A DNA stretch of 64,000 nucleotides, from contig CM055870.1 in the NCBI GenBank assembly GCA_029582165.1, positions 17,548,332-17,612,331 of the forward strand, read 5' to 3'. The stretch is from Portulaca oleracea (lineage: Eukaryota > Streptophyta > Magnoliopsida > Caryophyllales > Portulacaceae). The position numbers and the translations under genes were made by a program. How positions within the stretch are numbered: the stretch's first letter is position 1; every line of letters starts with the position of its first letter. Below the pieces are notes generated by a model. That model worked only from the letters and a program-made list of their open reading frames with translations. It had not been told where the DNA came from and searched no databases. Below are positions 23,438 through 34,700 of this stretch, in pieces.

Positions 23438-24064
23438 TAGGCTGTTCGGTTGTGTATTTTGTGGGTTTTCAAGTAGGGGTTGTCGAATCCAAGGGATGGG
23501 TGTTTAGGCTTGTTTAGGTCAAATGGCTTGCTAAGGTTTTCCAAGTGCAAAAAGCTATAAACAATTAAAGGAAAGCAAGTAAAACTATCCAAATCAAGAA
23601 ATTACAACATAAACCATCAAGGAAAACATGGATAAAAGAGAAATTAAGCTAAATCAACAAGGATGAAGACTAAACTAGGAATGCAATTAAAAGCAAGTAA
23701 GAGAAAGCAATAAAACTAAGCTAAATGATGAAATTAAGAACAAGAAACCATACCCTTGAAGCATCTAACCTTCTCTCTAATCTCTAACCTTCATCTCTAA
23801 ACTTCATCTTGGACTTCTCCCGAACAAACAAGAAGGTGTGAATTGGATTATTAAGAACCCCCAAATTCTCACTTGGAAGTAGAATTCGTGATCCTTAATC
23901 CTCCTCCTCACTAAAATTGGATTGTGTTTGTGGCTAATCTAATAAACTAGCGATGACAATCTCAAATGAAAGCAATGAGAACAAGAGAATGAAGAAAGAT
24001 TTCTGAAATTAACTTCAAGAAGAGTTGATTACAATCAAAACTAGAGAAACACTAGTAGAATTCA

Positions 24065-24450
24065 TGCCGATATGCGTCTGTGATTTGGCGTCTGTTAAAA
24101 TATCAGACGCTAACTCATTGAAACAGAATATAAAAAAAAGGTAAATAACCAGATGGCGTCTGTTTGCTAAAAACAGACGCCAATGTGGGGTAAATTAAAT
24201 AACCCGTTTTTTTTCATTTGTACGTGTTCAAATTTCAATTTTTTTATATATATTGTCAAAAAATAGGCGTCTGTTACAACCCAAAATAGACGCCAATATG
24301 GAAAAGGCGTCTGTTTTGGGTTGTAACAGCCGCCTATTTTGAACAATAATTTTTTAAAAAAAACGCCTGCCTTTTTTCCAGACCTCGACTGCAGCGACAT
24401 TAATTGGGCCCAAATAGGCATCTGTAAGTGCCCTAAACAGACGCCAATTT
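24065..24450. repeat. Left subterminal GGCGTCTG repeats of the CACTA
   Basis: About ten copies of GGCGTCTGTTT or its complement AAACAGACGCC lie here, several arranged as back-to-back hairpins; for example 24263-24345 folds on itself through AAAATAGGCGTCTGTTACAA. By analogy with En/Spm these are binding sites for the TNPA-type protein. Confidence 0.9.
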
Positions 24451-26029
24451 ATCCTAAAACTGGAAAAAAAAATCGGGGTTTTCGATTTTGTTGGCCGCCA
24501 TTGTCGTCGAAGGAGAAGGAGAAAGCGAGAGAGAGAGAGCGACGAAGAAGAAGCAACACGCCGCCATTCAACAAAAAAAACAAGTAATTTTTGTTTCAGA
24601 TCTGTTATAGTTTGATTAATATTATGAAAAGTTTGAATATCTGTATGAAATTGATAAAAATATGATGAAAATTGAAAAATTCGAATATTTGTAGTCTTGT
24701 TTCATTTTTGTTGAGTATAATTTTAGATATAGTTTAGTTGAGTGCATATAAGTTGAAAAATTGAGTAGTTTTAGTTAATTTGTATGAATTGTAATATATT
24801 TTGGATGTTGAATTCAAATTTTATTTGTGAAAATAGGGTTCGTAATGTATTGTTTCTATGTTTGAGTTTGAGTTTAGTTAATTGTGTGTATGTTTAAGTT
24901 TTAGTTTTAGTTTTAGTTTTAATTTATAATGTTGAGAAGTATATATAAATATGTTTAGGTTGAGCATAATGTTGAATTTTATATGTTCTGTAGTAAATTT
25001 AAATATGAATTATTATATTTATTGTGCAAAAAAACATATATATTAATGCATGTAAAATTAGTTTAACTTGAGCATTATGATAAATATTAATATGTAATAC
25101 ATATGAATTTTGAATTACGATTTAATTAGTTAGTTAACATGTGTACGTAATATACAATTAATTAGGAATATATTTAGTTTAATTTGTATGTTTTCAATTT
25201 ATAATTTAATTTGTTTCGTTAGTAAGTTAATAATATTAAAAAGATTATATATAAACTATTATTTAATTTATATACGTACGTACGTAGCAAATATAATTAT
25301 AAACTATTTATAATTGTTTAGTTTCTAACTAAGTATGTCGGCCCCGATATGATTTTTGGAAATTGTTAATTTGGTTAATTATTTGTTTATGGTTATAAAT
25401 TATGAGCATGCATAGATTAGTTAATGTTTGTGAAAAAATAGTTTAGTGTACGTACATAATTAATTATGAATAGTTTGTTTAGGGTTAGGGTAATTAGTAT
25501 GGGTTAAGGGTAATGTCACCAAGTACATATTCCATGAAATTCATTGTAGTTTGACGCCAATCAACAAATTGAAAAGTTGGGGAATATCATCCTCAACTTT
25601 TGAAATGTTGTTTAGCATGCATGCTTCAAAAGCATTTGAAACTACCTCATGGAACAAGTATATTGGTTAATTGTTATGTTAGTATAGAGGATTAAGTCGG
25701 TATACTATTCCGAGTAGTTTATATGTACTAGTTGTCATAAAAGGAGGTTGAGTTTGGATGATTTTGGCTGTTATTAGTAAGTGAGTTAGCCTTTAAAGTT
25801 GGTAACGGAAATTTGTTGCTATTCCAACGTAATTGCTAACTTAATTACTCATAACTCCAAACGAAGACATAAATTATGTAAATAATTATGTCACGTACAT
25901 CCATTTACTTACTTAAGTACTCAATAACCAGCTGTAGCTACATAATTAGTGAATAGGTTATTTGTGATGGTAGTGTAGAGTAGTAAGTAGGATACTTTAT
26001 ATTTATAGTATCTTAGTTGGAGATAATTA

Positions 26030-26571
26030 CATTTACCCTACCTGACATATGTGGTAATAATTTTTGCACACCCGACATTTAAGAAATAATTTTCACCCTA
26101 CCTGACATTTAAGTGATCGTAAATTTAAACCAGCTAGGATATATTATAATGGTTTTTTGTGGGATTTTCCGGCAAGTATTAAAAGAATGAATAGGAATTG
26201 ACATGTTTACCCTTGCTATTAATTCATAGTATTTTCAATTAAAAACAAAATTACCTATTTACCCTTATAGAAGACGACAGTGAGAAGAGTGGAGTGAAAT
26301 ATTTCTTTTTTAGATCGACAGTCTTTTCCCCTTTTTCCCACACAAAACAATTGAAGGATCAGTATTGTCATTTCAATCGCAATCTTAAGGGCAATTCGGT
26401 ACTTTCACATAATTATATAGGGGTATTATTGTATTTTTATGTCTCCGATGACAAGTTACCGGAATTTGACACAAAAAAACATTTTCACTAAATGTCAGGT
26501 AGGGTGAAAATTATTTCTCAATTGTCGGGTGTGCAAAAATTATTATCACATATGTTAGGTAGGATTGGACT
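26030..26571. mobile_element. MITE-like inverted-repeat element (about 540 bp)
   Basis: The arms are about 85 bp. CCTACCTGACATATGTGG with TTTTTGCACACCCGAC and TTCACCCTACCTGACATT on the left is repeated inverted on the right (26486-26571). No coding capacity and no clean target duplication. Its left flank is CACTA sequence but its right flank is Gypsy reverse transcriptase, so it sits exactly at the point where the Gypsy is truncated. Confidence 0.75.
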
Positions 26572-29513
26572 TACCCACTTGCTATCAGAGATTGGGTAAA
26601 TAATGTCATGATCTAACCACTTAAGGATTTCTTTCTTGACTACATCTTTCATCTGTGGGTTAATTCTCCTAAGAGGGTCTCTATGGGCAACATTCTCATC
26701 TTCTAGGAAGATTCGATGCTGAACAATGGAAGGGCTAATCCCCTTAATGTCTCCTAATGTCCACCCTAAGGCTCCCTTGTTCTGTCTAAGAATCTCAATT
26801 ACTTGGTTTTCCTGGTCCTTACCTAAGTCAGAAGCAATGATTACTGGGTAGGTCTCACTAGGGCCAAGAAAAGCATATTTCAACTCAGAAGGGAGGGGTT
26901 TCATCTCAAGTGTGGTGGATGAAGGTGGTTCAGGCTCAACTATCTCAGGTTTGGTTTGAGATGTAAATAGAGATTCATATAGCACATCACCATCAAACAC
27001 ATCATAATCACACAAAGAATTCAAATCATCAGGATTAATTCCTAGTGCATTCAACTCATCAGCAAAAGACATATCATCACAGTCAGATTTATCACTGTCA
27101 TCAACAAAATCACTCACCCAATTAAGGGTACTCTGCTCATGCTCATCAAAACCTAAGGGTGACTTTTGCAGGTTAAAAATATTCAATTCCATGGTCAAAT
27201 TTCCAAAAGTCAATTTCATCCTACCATCCTTACAGTTAATCCAGGCATTAGAAGTAGCAAGGAAAGGGCGGCCTAGAATAACAGGAATCTCATCTCTAGT
27301 ACTCTGAACTCTAGTAGTTTCTAGTACTACAAAGTCAACAGGAAACACAAAATCCCCGACCTTAATCAGAACATCCCCACTAACCCCTTAGGTACTCTAG
27401 TGGACTTGTCAGCCAATTGCAATACCATCCTAGTAGGCTTTAGTTCACTTAATCCCAGCATCTCATACACTTGTAAAGGCAACAGATTCACACTAGCTCC
27501 TAGGTCAAGCAATGCCCTTTCTATCAAACTATCACCTATGGTAATAGAGATAGTGGGGCATCCAGGGTCTTTGTACTTAATAGGCATCTGGTTCGATAGA
27601 ATAGAACTCACATTCGTGGCTAGGAAAGCCTTCTTGAGCACCTGGGTGGCCCTCTTGGTAGTACAAAGCTCCTTAAGGAAGCGGGCATATGGAGGGATCT
27701 GCTGAATAACATCCAAAAGAGGGTTGTTCACCTTAACATGAGAAAAAGTATCCCTAATTTTGTCCAGAAATTTTTGGTCCTTACTCCCCTTTAACCTCTG
27801 TGGATAAGGTGGAGGGGGCTTGTAGGCCCCTTGAGATGGTGGACTAGTCAAAGGGTTAGTTTTGGACAAGGTTTTGGTGTGAGGAGGCTCAACTGTAGCA
27901 GTTGGCCTCGCTCCATCTGACTCATCATCAACAGGCTCATCAACAGATTCATCAGCCACAATCTTTTCATTACACACATCAGAAGATTTCAGTTGCACTT
28001 TGTTATCTATCTCTTTCCCAGAACGAAGAGTAATAACAACATGCAGACCTTTAACCTGACTAGGGTCAACAGATGATGAACCTGAAGCTTGCCCATTAGG
28101 GTTTGCCTCAAGCTGCGCAGGAAAAGATCCTCTATCTCTATTAGCTAGCATCATTTGAGTGAATTGATCATTCATTTGTTTTAACACTTTCTCAATATCA
28201 CTCTTCATGGACTCCTTAACTTCCCTCAGGCTATCTTTAATCCCCTAATTTCTCTCTCATTCTTATCCTCATTAGTGTACCCTGGTGGAAGTCGGGTTTG
28301 GGCAATCTGGGGTTGGATAGGTGGTCCTCTAGGAGCTTGATAAGCTGCCTGGGGTGGTGGTCGATTCTGAGGGGGAGGATTTCCTTGGAAACCCCCTCCT
28401 TGACTAGGTGGTCTCAACACATTCTAATTCTCTGGGCCATAAGAGAATAAGGGGTGCTTGCGCATCCCCTGATGCTGGTAGGGTTGGTACTGGTCAGGCC
28501 TATAGTTATGATGCATGGCATTCACATTTTCGGTACTAGCAGCCAATTGTTGAATATAGATAGGACACGTAGAATAAACATGGTCAACACTTTGGCACAC
28601 AGCACATGACACAGGTGGTGGGGGAACAAAGGCAACAGTCTGGTCATAAGAGTTAACTTGAGCACAAGTTTTAGGTTGTGAAACAGCTAACTGTTGTTGG
28701 GCTAAGGTTTTAATCATATTTTCAAGAGAAGCAAACCTTGCCTCATAACTTGTACTCTCACTCACAACATGCACAACCCCCTAGCATTAGACAATTGAGC
28801 ACCTAAGGACTCATCTCTAGTGGTTCCCCATTGCATTGTCCTTTCGGACATGCTCTCTAAGAACTCCCAGGCCTCATCAGCAGTTTTGTCCATAAAACCC
28901 CCTGACATATTGATTCTAGAGTGACTCTGGTATCATGGTCAACACCCTCATACACAATCTGACACAGTCGTACCAAGTCAAGACCATGATGAAGGAATTG
29001 CGACAACAAGTTTCTGAAACGTTCAAAAGCTTTCCAGTAAGGTTCTCATATGTCTTGTCTAAATTTTAAAATCGAATTCCCTAGTTGAGTAGCTAAGGAG
29101 GTTGGAAAAAACATTTTCATGAAAACTTTTAGAAAACTATCCCAAGAATTAATGGACTGAGGTTTGATGTTATACATCCACCACTTAGCAGTGTCCCTCA
29201 GAGCAAAAGGTAGGTATTTTAAAAGCACATAATCTAATGGGACTCTTGAGGGAGTTATCATGCTAATGTACTCTTTGTACTCTGCGGTCCATATCAGTGC
29301 TAACCCAGTACCCGTGAACAGTGGTAGGTTCTGGGTGTAGTGCTGCCTAGGGTCAAAGGTCACTCCTGTAGGCAGGTTGGGAAGTACAAAACATGGTGGT
29401 GGTGGGTCATAAGATGGGTATAATTGGTTATAAAGGGTTACCCTAGGTGGAGGTGGTGGTGCTTCTCCAGACATCTTTGATGATTCTACCGAGGGTTCCT
29501 CCTTCCTAACCAA
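26571..29513 (-). pseudogene. Gypsy gag-pol remnant (gag, CCHC, protease, RT start)
   Basis: Gag core 29513-29046 (LPLFTGTG..., WWMYNIKPQSINSWDSF). Zinc knuckle CAVCQSVDHVYSTC (CX2CX4HX4C) in 28774-28424. Proline-rich stretch 28420-28226. Protease in 28208-27366 with ALLDLGASVNLLPLQVYEML, where DLGA stands in the usual Athila/Tat active-site position. Then VILGRPFLATSNAWINC, an acidic linker and the RT N-terminus (KEILKWLDHDIIYPISDSKWVSP) in 27348-26571. Frames change between 29046 and 28774, 28226 and 28208, and 27366 and 27348, and a TAG lies at 28424. RT catalytic core, RNase H and integrase are lost. Inactive. Confidence 0.9.
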
Positions 29514-29694
29514 TCTTTGACTACCAGGACTACGAACCCAAACCTCAGGTTGATGTACTTTCCGTTTTTTCCTTGAAGTCAGAATTTTTTTTAAAGTTTT
29601 ATAAATTTTTTTGGATTTTTGTTTTTGAACTAATTTAAGAAAGCAGTTAAACTATTCACAAACAAACCAATAACCTAATCTACTAAATAACGTC

Positions 29695-29712
29695 ATCCTC
29701 GGCAACGGCGCC
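29695..29712 (-). other. Primer-binding site complementary to tRNA-Asp
   Basis: The minus strand reads TGGCGCCGTTGCCGAGGA, one mismatch from the site at 5532, with the same one-base gap from the LTR. Confidence 0.88.
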
Positions 29713-29714
29713 AT

Positions 29715-30967
29715 TGTTCAGTTGTAGTAATTTGGGGTTTAAAGTAGGGGTAGTCGTATCGACAGGGATGGTGTGTCAGGTTAATAGAGAATTGGTTTGG
29801 AAAGGTTTCAAATTGCAGGAAGCAGTAAATAATTTAACTAAACTAATTATGAATTGAAAAATAAAGAAAACATGAATTTGGAAACAAAACCTAACTTAAT
29901 AGAACAAGAACAAGAAATTAAACTAGATATCAAGAGCATATTAAAGAAAACAATAAAGCAAGAAAGTAAGAATTAAAAGATGAATTAAACCTAATTTAAC
30001 AAGAAAGTAAATTTCTAACTAAGAAAGCAATAAAAAACAATTAATAACGATGAATATAAAAACTAAATCTAATACTGAATTTAAAGAATGAAAACATGAA
30101 CCTGGAATGCATTCTACTTAATTCTAATCTTGAATCTTGAATCACCGATCTTTCTCCCGAACAAACAAGAAAGGGCGTGATTTGGATTACTAAGACTGCT
30201 CGAATACTCACCTAAAGGGAGAATTCGAGGAACCTTAATCCTCTGCTTCACTAAAAAGTGGAATTTTGGTGGAACTAATACTAACGAAATTGAAAATGCG
30301 AGACAATCAATAAAAGTGAGAAGGAAACGAGAATTAAAAACTTGAATTGCATTAAAGATTGAAAGAGTGAATTACAATCGAAGAATAACGGTAGCAAAAG
30401 GAAGAAAAACGATGAACTAAACCCTAGAACAATAATGCTATTAACGAGAGAACATAAAAAACTAACTATGATAAAAACTAAAACTAAAACTAAAAAAAAA
30501 CTCCTTTGCGGCGGCTAAGTGGTCTTCTAGTTATAAAGGATGCTGGATAAAACGCAGCCAGCGTTTTGTTTTCCATCTTTGAGTTTTCCGTAGAAAAACG
30601 CAGCCAGCATTTTGTATTCCGTCTTTGAGTTTTTCGTAGGAAAAACGCAGCCAGCGTTTTAAAAACGCAGCCTGCATTTTGTATTACTCGACTTTTCTCA
30701 CTTTCTGTCTCAGGCGCTCATTCTTGTCTTCCGCTCATTCTTGGGCCGGATCTCGCGCGATTGGGCCGCTTCTTTTAATTCTTCTTCTCATCTTCTTTTT
30801 AATTCTCCAATTCTCTCTTAAATCTTCATCTTTTCTCCACTTTTTTCACTTCTCTATGAATTTGGATTAAGATCTGCAAATCACACTAATTTTCCAATCA
30901 AGTGAAAAAATCGCAATAAAAAATACTCAATTTACGGTCTTAATTCAGCTCAAAATGAGACCGAACA
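29715..30967 (-). repeat. 5' LTR (1253 bp) of the truncated Gypsy
   Basis: On the minus strand it starts TGTTCGGTCTCATTTTGAGC and ends CAACTGAACA one base before the tRNA-Asp site. Four copies of the palindromic AAAACGCAGCCAGCGTTTT motif (30549-30680) lie just upstream (minus sense) of a TATA-like TTTATAAC near 30530. The base pattern of both ends relates it to the LTRs at 4109 and 23443. Confidence 0.88.
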
Positions 30968-30968
30968 A

Positions 30969-31328
30969 GTGCATGGGAGTTAGAAACGTCTCATATTCGG
31001 TACAATGCAGTGTTTTTATTGTGCAGATTGAGGGGTAGTAAGACAAGGCGAATCTGAAAGAGAAGCTAGTAGTGAAGGGTCAAATAGAAATCGTGTTGGA
31101 TTTTCTTGCATGTAAGATTCATAGGTCCATCAAAGTAAGGCACGATGCTGCAAATTCAATGCTTTGATGGACCTATGAATCTTACATGCAAGAAAGCCCA
31201 ACACGATTTCTATTAGACCCTTCACTACTAGCTTCTCTTTCAGATCCGCATATCTTGCTGCCGACCAGGTTGCACAATAAAAACACTGCATTGTACCGAA
31301 TCTGAGATGTTTCTAACTCCCAGAGCAC
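30969..31328. repeat. Large foldback (inverted repeat, arms about 167 bp)
   Basis: The inner arms 31054-31135 and 31162-31243 are near-perfect complements (for example CTTTGATGGACCTATGAATC against its complement). The outer arms 30969-31026 and 31271-31328 also pair (GGTACAATGCAGTGTTTTTA). The 26-bp loop is 31136-31161. It lies about 380 bp upstream of the TNPD-type gene. The outer arms match a shorter foldback in the MULE at 56240-56345. Confidence 0.9.
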
Positions 31329-31706
31329 TATATAGACCTCGCGCAATTTCATTGCTGAGATTGCGCTACTTTTTGAGAACCAGATAAATAAATGAGAAGT
31401 CGGTAGGACTCATGAAAGTCTTTTTCAGCCATAGATTAACAGTTAACAAACACACTCTCCTTGGATAATAACAGGATCCTCTTGCCTGGTGACCTAGCTT
31501 AGTTGTTGATGCGAGAAAAAAGGGTTGAGTTTGGATGATTTTGATAATATGTAATCAAGTACGTTATTGAGTAATACAATTAAACATAAACTATAATAAT
31601 TATGAATTTAAGTACAAACTGAATAATTTATTATCCTTAATTTTTGAGTACTGAGACGGATATATGTTTATTATTAATTAAATTCATGAAGAGATTCACG
31701 TACATT

Positions 31707-34700
31707 ATGGATGGGCCCCCATATCGCCGTTGGATGTACTAGAGGTTTGAACCAAATAGGAGGGTTATTAGGGCACAATGGGCTGCTAGGGTAGCTAGAA
31801 ATGTTTGATCAATTTGTAAAGAGTAATTCGTATGAGTATCTGAGGACTGAAAAGTATCGGTGTCCATGTGTGAAGTGCAAGAATAAGAGCGGATATAGTC
31901 CCGATGAAGTTAAAGAAAATTTGTATAGGCGAGGGTTTATGGAACAATATTGGTGTTGGACGAGCCACGGTGAAGAATGGGGTGATTATGATGATGAGGA
32001 TAGCAGTGGTGACGATGCGGAAGGTGAGTGGGAATCGTCTGCAGGTAGTCCTCCGACAAACGAGGAACCGAATCAGCCACCATTCATCGACAGAACGGAA
32101 GAGATGATAAATGATTTCATCATGGCGAATGAGGCGCCTAATGCAGGAGCTCAACAATTTTATGATATGCTTCAATCTGCTCAGCGACTGCATGGGAAAG
32201 TGCGACTCATCGTCGATCGACCGAAGTCGTCGGAGCAGGCAATGAATGATATCATGGAATTGATGAGCGAGAGCTGTCCCCAGCCGAACCTAGTGCCTAG
32301 AAACTACGATGAGTTGAAAAATAAGGTTAAGAAGTTGGGGATGGGCTATGAAACAATTTATTGTTGCCTTAATGGATGCATGATCTACTATAAGGACGAT
32401 GCACATCTCACTGAATGTAAATTTTGTGGCTATCCTAGGTATAAGCCATAGAAATCTTCAACCACGACAAAGAAAGGCGTCCCGTACAAGAAAATGTTTT
32501 ACTTTCCCTTGACGCCTAGGTTCCAGCGTTTGTATGCCTCGAAGAATACGGCCGGACATATGAGATGGCACGCGGAGAACAAGCACGAGGAAGGTGTTCT
32601 TTGCCATCCGTCGAACGGCGCCTCATGGAAAATGTTCGACATCGTGCATCCAGACTTTGCGGGGGAATCGCGAAATGTAAGGATGGGCCTGTGTGCGGAT
32701 GGGTTTAGCCCGTTCAACATGACAGGGAGATCTTATTCGATATGGCCGGTTGTAGTTACTCCTTACAACTTGCCACCTGAATTGTGCATGACAACACCGT
32801 ACATGTTTATCACGTGTATTATTCCAGGTCCGAAGAACCCCGGAAATAAAATTGATGTCTTCCTCAAACCCTTGGTGGACGAGCTGCAACGCTTATGGGT
32901 GGGTGTTGAAACGTACGACATCTCCAAAAGACAAAATTTTAACATGAGGGCATCTTTTATGTGGACGGTGAATGATTTTTCGGCCCTTGGCATGCTTTCT
33001 AGGTGGAGCACGCACGGAGCCATGTCTTGTCCTATTTGCATGGATGGTTTGAAAGCAATGCGTCTGAAGCATGGGAGGAAAATCTCGTGGTTTGACTGTT
33101 ATCGACAGTTTCTTGCTAAGGGGCATGCTTTGAGAAGAAATCGAAAGGCATTTCGAAAGGGGCACACTTGCCCAGATAGAACTACCCCACCATGTAGGAA
33201 AAACGGTTATGAAATCTACGAGGAGGTGAAGCACTTCCCCAAGGTGACTACCCATGGCGACTTTGTAGTCCCGGGATTCAGAGAGAATGCTCATAATTGG
33301 AAGAAACATAGTATCTTTTGGGAGTTACCTTATTGGAAGGATCACATGGTTCCACACAACTTAGATGTGATGCACATTGAGAAGAACTTTGTGGACAACA
33401 TCGTAAACACGGTGATGGGAGTGGACGGCAAAACGAAGGATGATGGAAATGCAAGGAGAGATGTGGCGGACATTTGTGACAGGCCGGAACTCCATCTATT
33501 GCCCGGTCCTAACGGTAAACCCCTACAACCAAGAGCCAAATATGTTCTTCCTGAGGATAAGCGAACAAACGTTTGTAACTGGGCATAACAGCTTCGTTTG
33601 TCGGACGCTTATGCTTCGAACTTCGCGAACTGTGTGGATGCATTAGGTAAAAGGTTTCAAAACTTTAAAAGCCATGACTGTCATGTGTTCATGCAGACAT
33701 TGTTACCTGTTGCGTTCCGGGCACTTCCCGATGATGTGTTGGAGCCGCTTGTTCAGTTAAGCCAATGTTCCAAGAGCCTGTGCTCCACAACATTGAAGCA
33801 CAGTGACTTAGTCCGGCTTGAAAAAGAAATTCCCATAATAATATGCAAGCTGGAGACCATATTTCCATCCGGCTTCTTCAACGTAATGGAACACTTGCCC
33901 ATTCACCTGGTTTAGGAGGCATTCTTTGGTGGTCCTGTTCAATATCGTTGGATGTATCCCTTTGAGAGGTATTTCGGGTGGTTGAAGAAGAAAATAAAGA
34001 ACAAGGAACACCCTGAAGGATCTATGGCTCAAGCGTACCTCATGTTTGAGATTTCCCAATTCGCATCTACGTACTTTGGGCCGGATAATGTATCGTCTTC
34101 TACATCAACAAGTATGCGTAACGAAGATGTCGAGGATGATCCTACGTTATTGTCGATTTTCAAGGACAGTGGGAGCCCCGTGGGAGGTGTAAACACGAGG
34201 TGGCTCAGTGATCAAGAGTATAAAGCAGCACACCTGCACGTTCTACTGAACTGCAAAGAAGTCAACCACTACTTAGAGTAAGCAATGCTCACTAACAACT
34301 TGATTAAATTGATATCTATTATATGTAATTAATGAGCTTGTATCCCCCGCAGCTTGTTTAAGAATTACAAGTTGACTTCATTTCCCAACACCACGGATAC
34401 TCAATTGGATCAGATGATTAAAGCAGAGTTCTGTAGACACCGGATTTTGTACCAGTGTTTTAGTGTAATTTCTGGCCCAAATAAAATAATTAGCATGCAA
34501 AGCAAAGGCCCAAAAGAGACAACCTAACCCCTTTTTCTTTAGCCCACTCCTTCTGTTTTGCCAAAGGAAAATAGAAAAGCCTCCTGGCTTTTCTAGTTGA
34601 CCATGGCCCATTTCTTTCAAAACCCCAAAGTTGAGAATTGCGGACAAACGAGAAAACCCTAAAGTTGACCAGGCTTATCTTGTTTGCTTTGACCAATTTC

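Larger units (their letters stand above)
26571..30967 (-). mobile_element. Truncated Athila/Tat-like Gypsy retrotransposon in the CACTA
   Basis: On the minus strand the order is 5' LTR (30967-29715), tRNA-Asp primer site (29712-29695), gag, CCHC, protease, start of RT, then an abrupt end at about 26571. No 3' LTR exists. Homology of the flanks to the MULE region near 56240 shows that the element inserted into CACTA non-coding DNA. The left part was lost, with a MITE-like element now at the break. Confidence 0.88.

Noticed and set aside
32499..33309. Several minus-strand ORFs over the TNP2 region
   Set aside because: Antisense frames of the transposase with no family resemblance.
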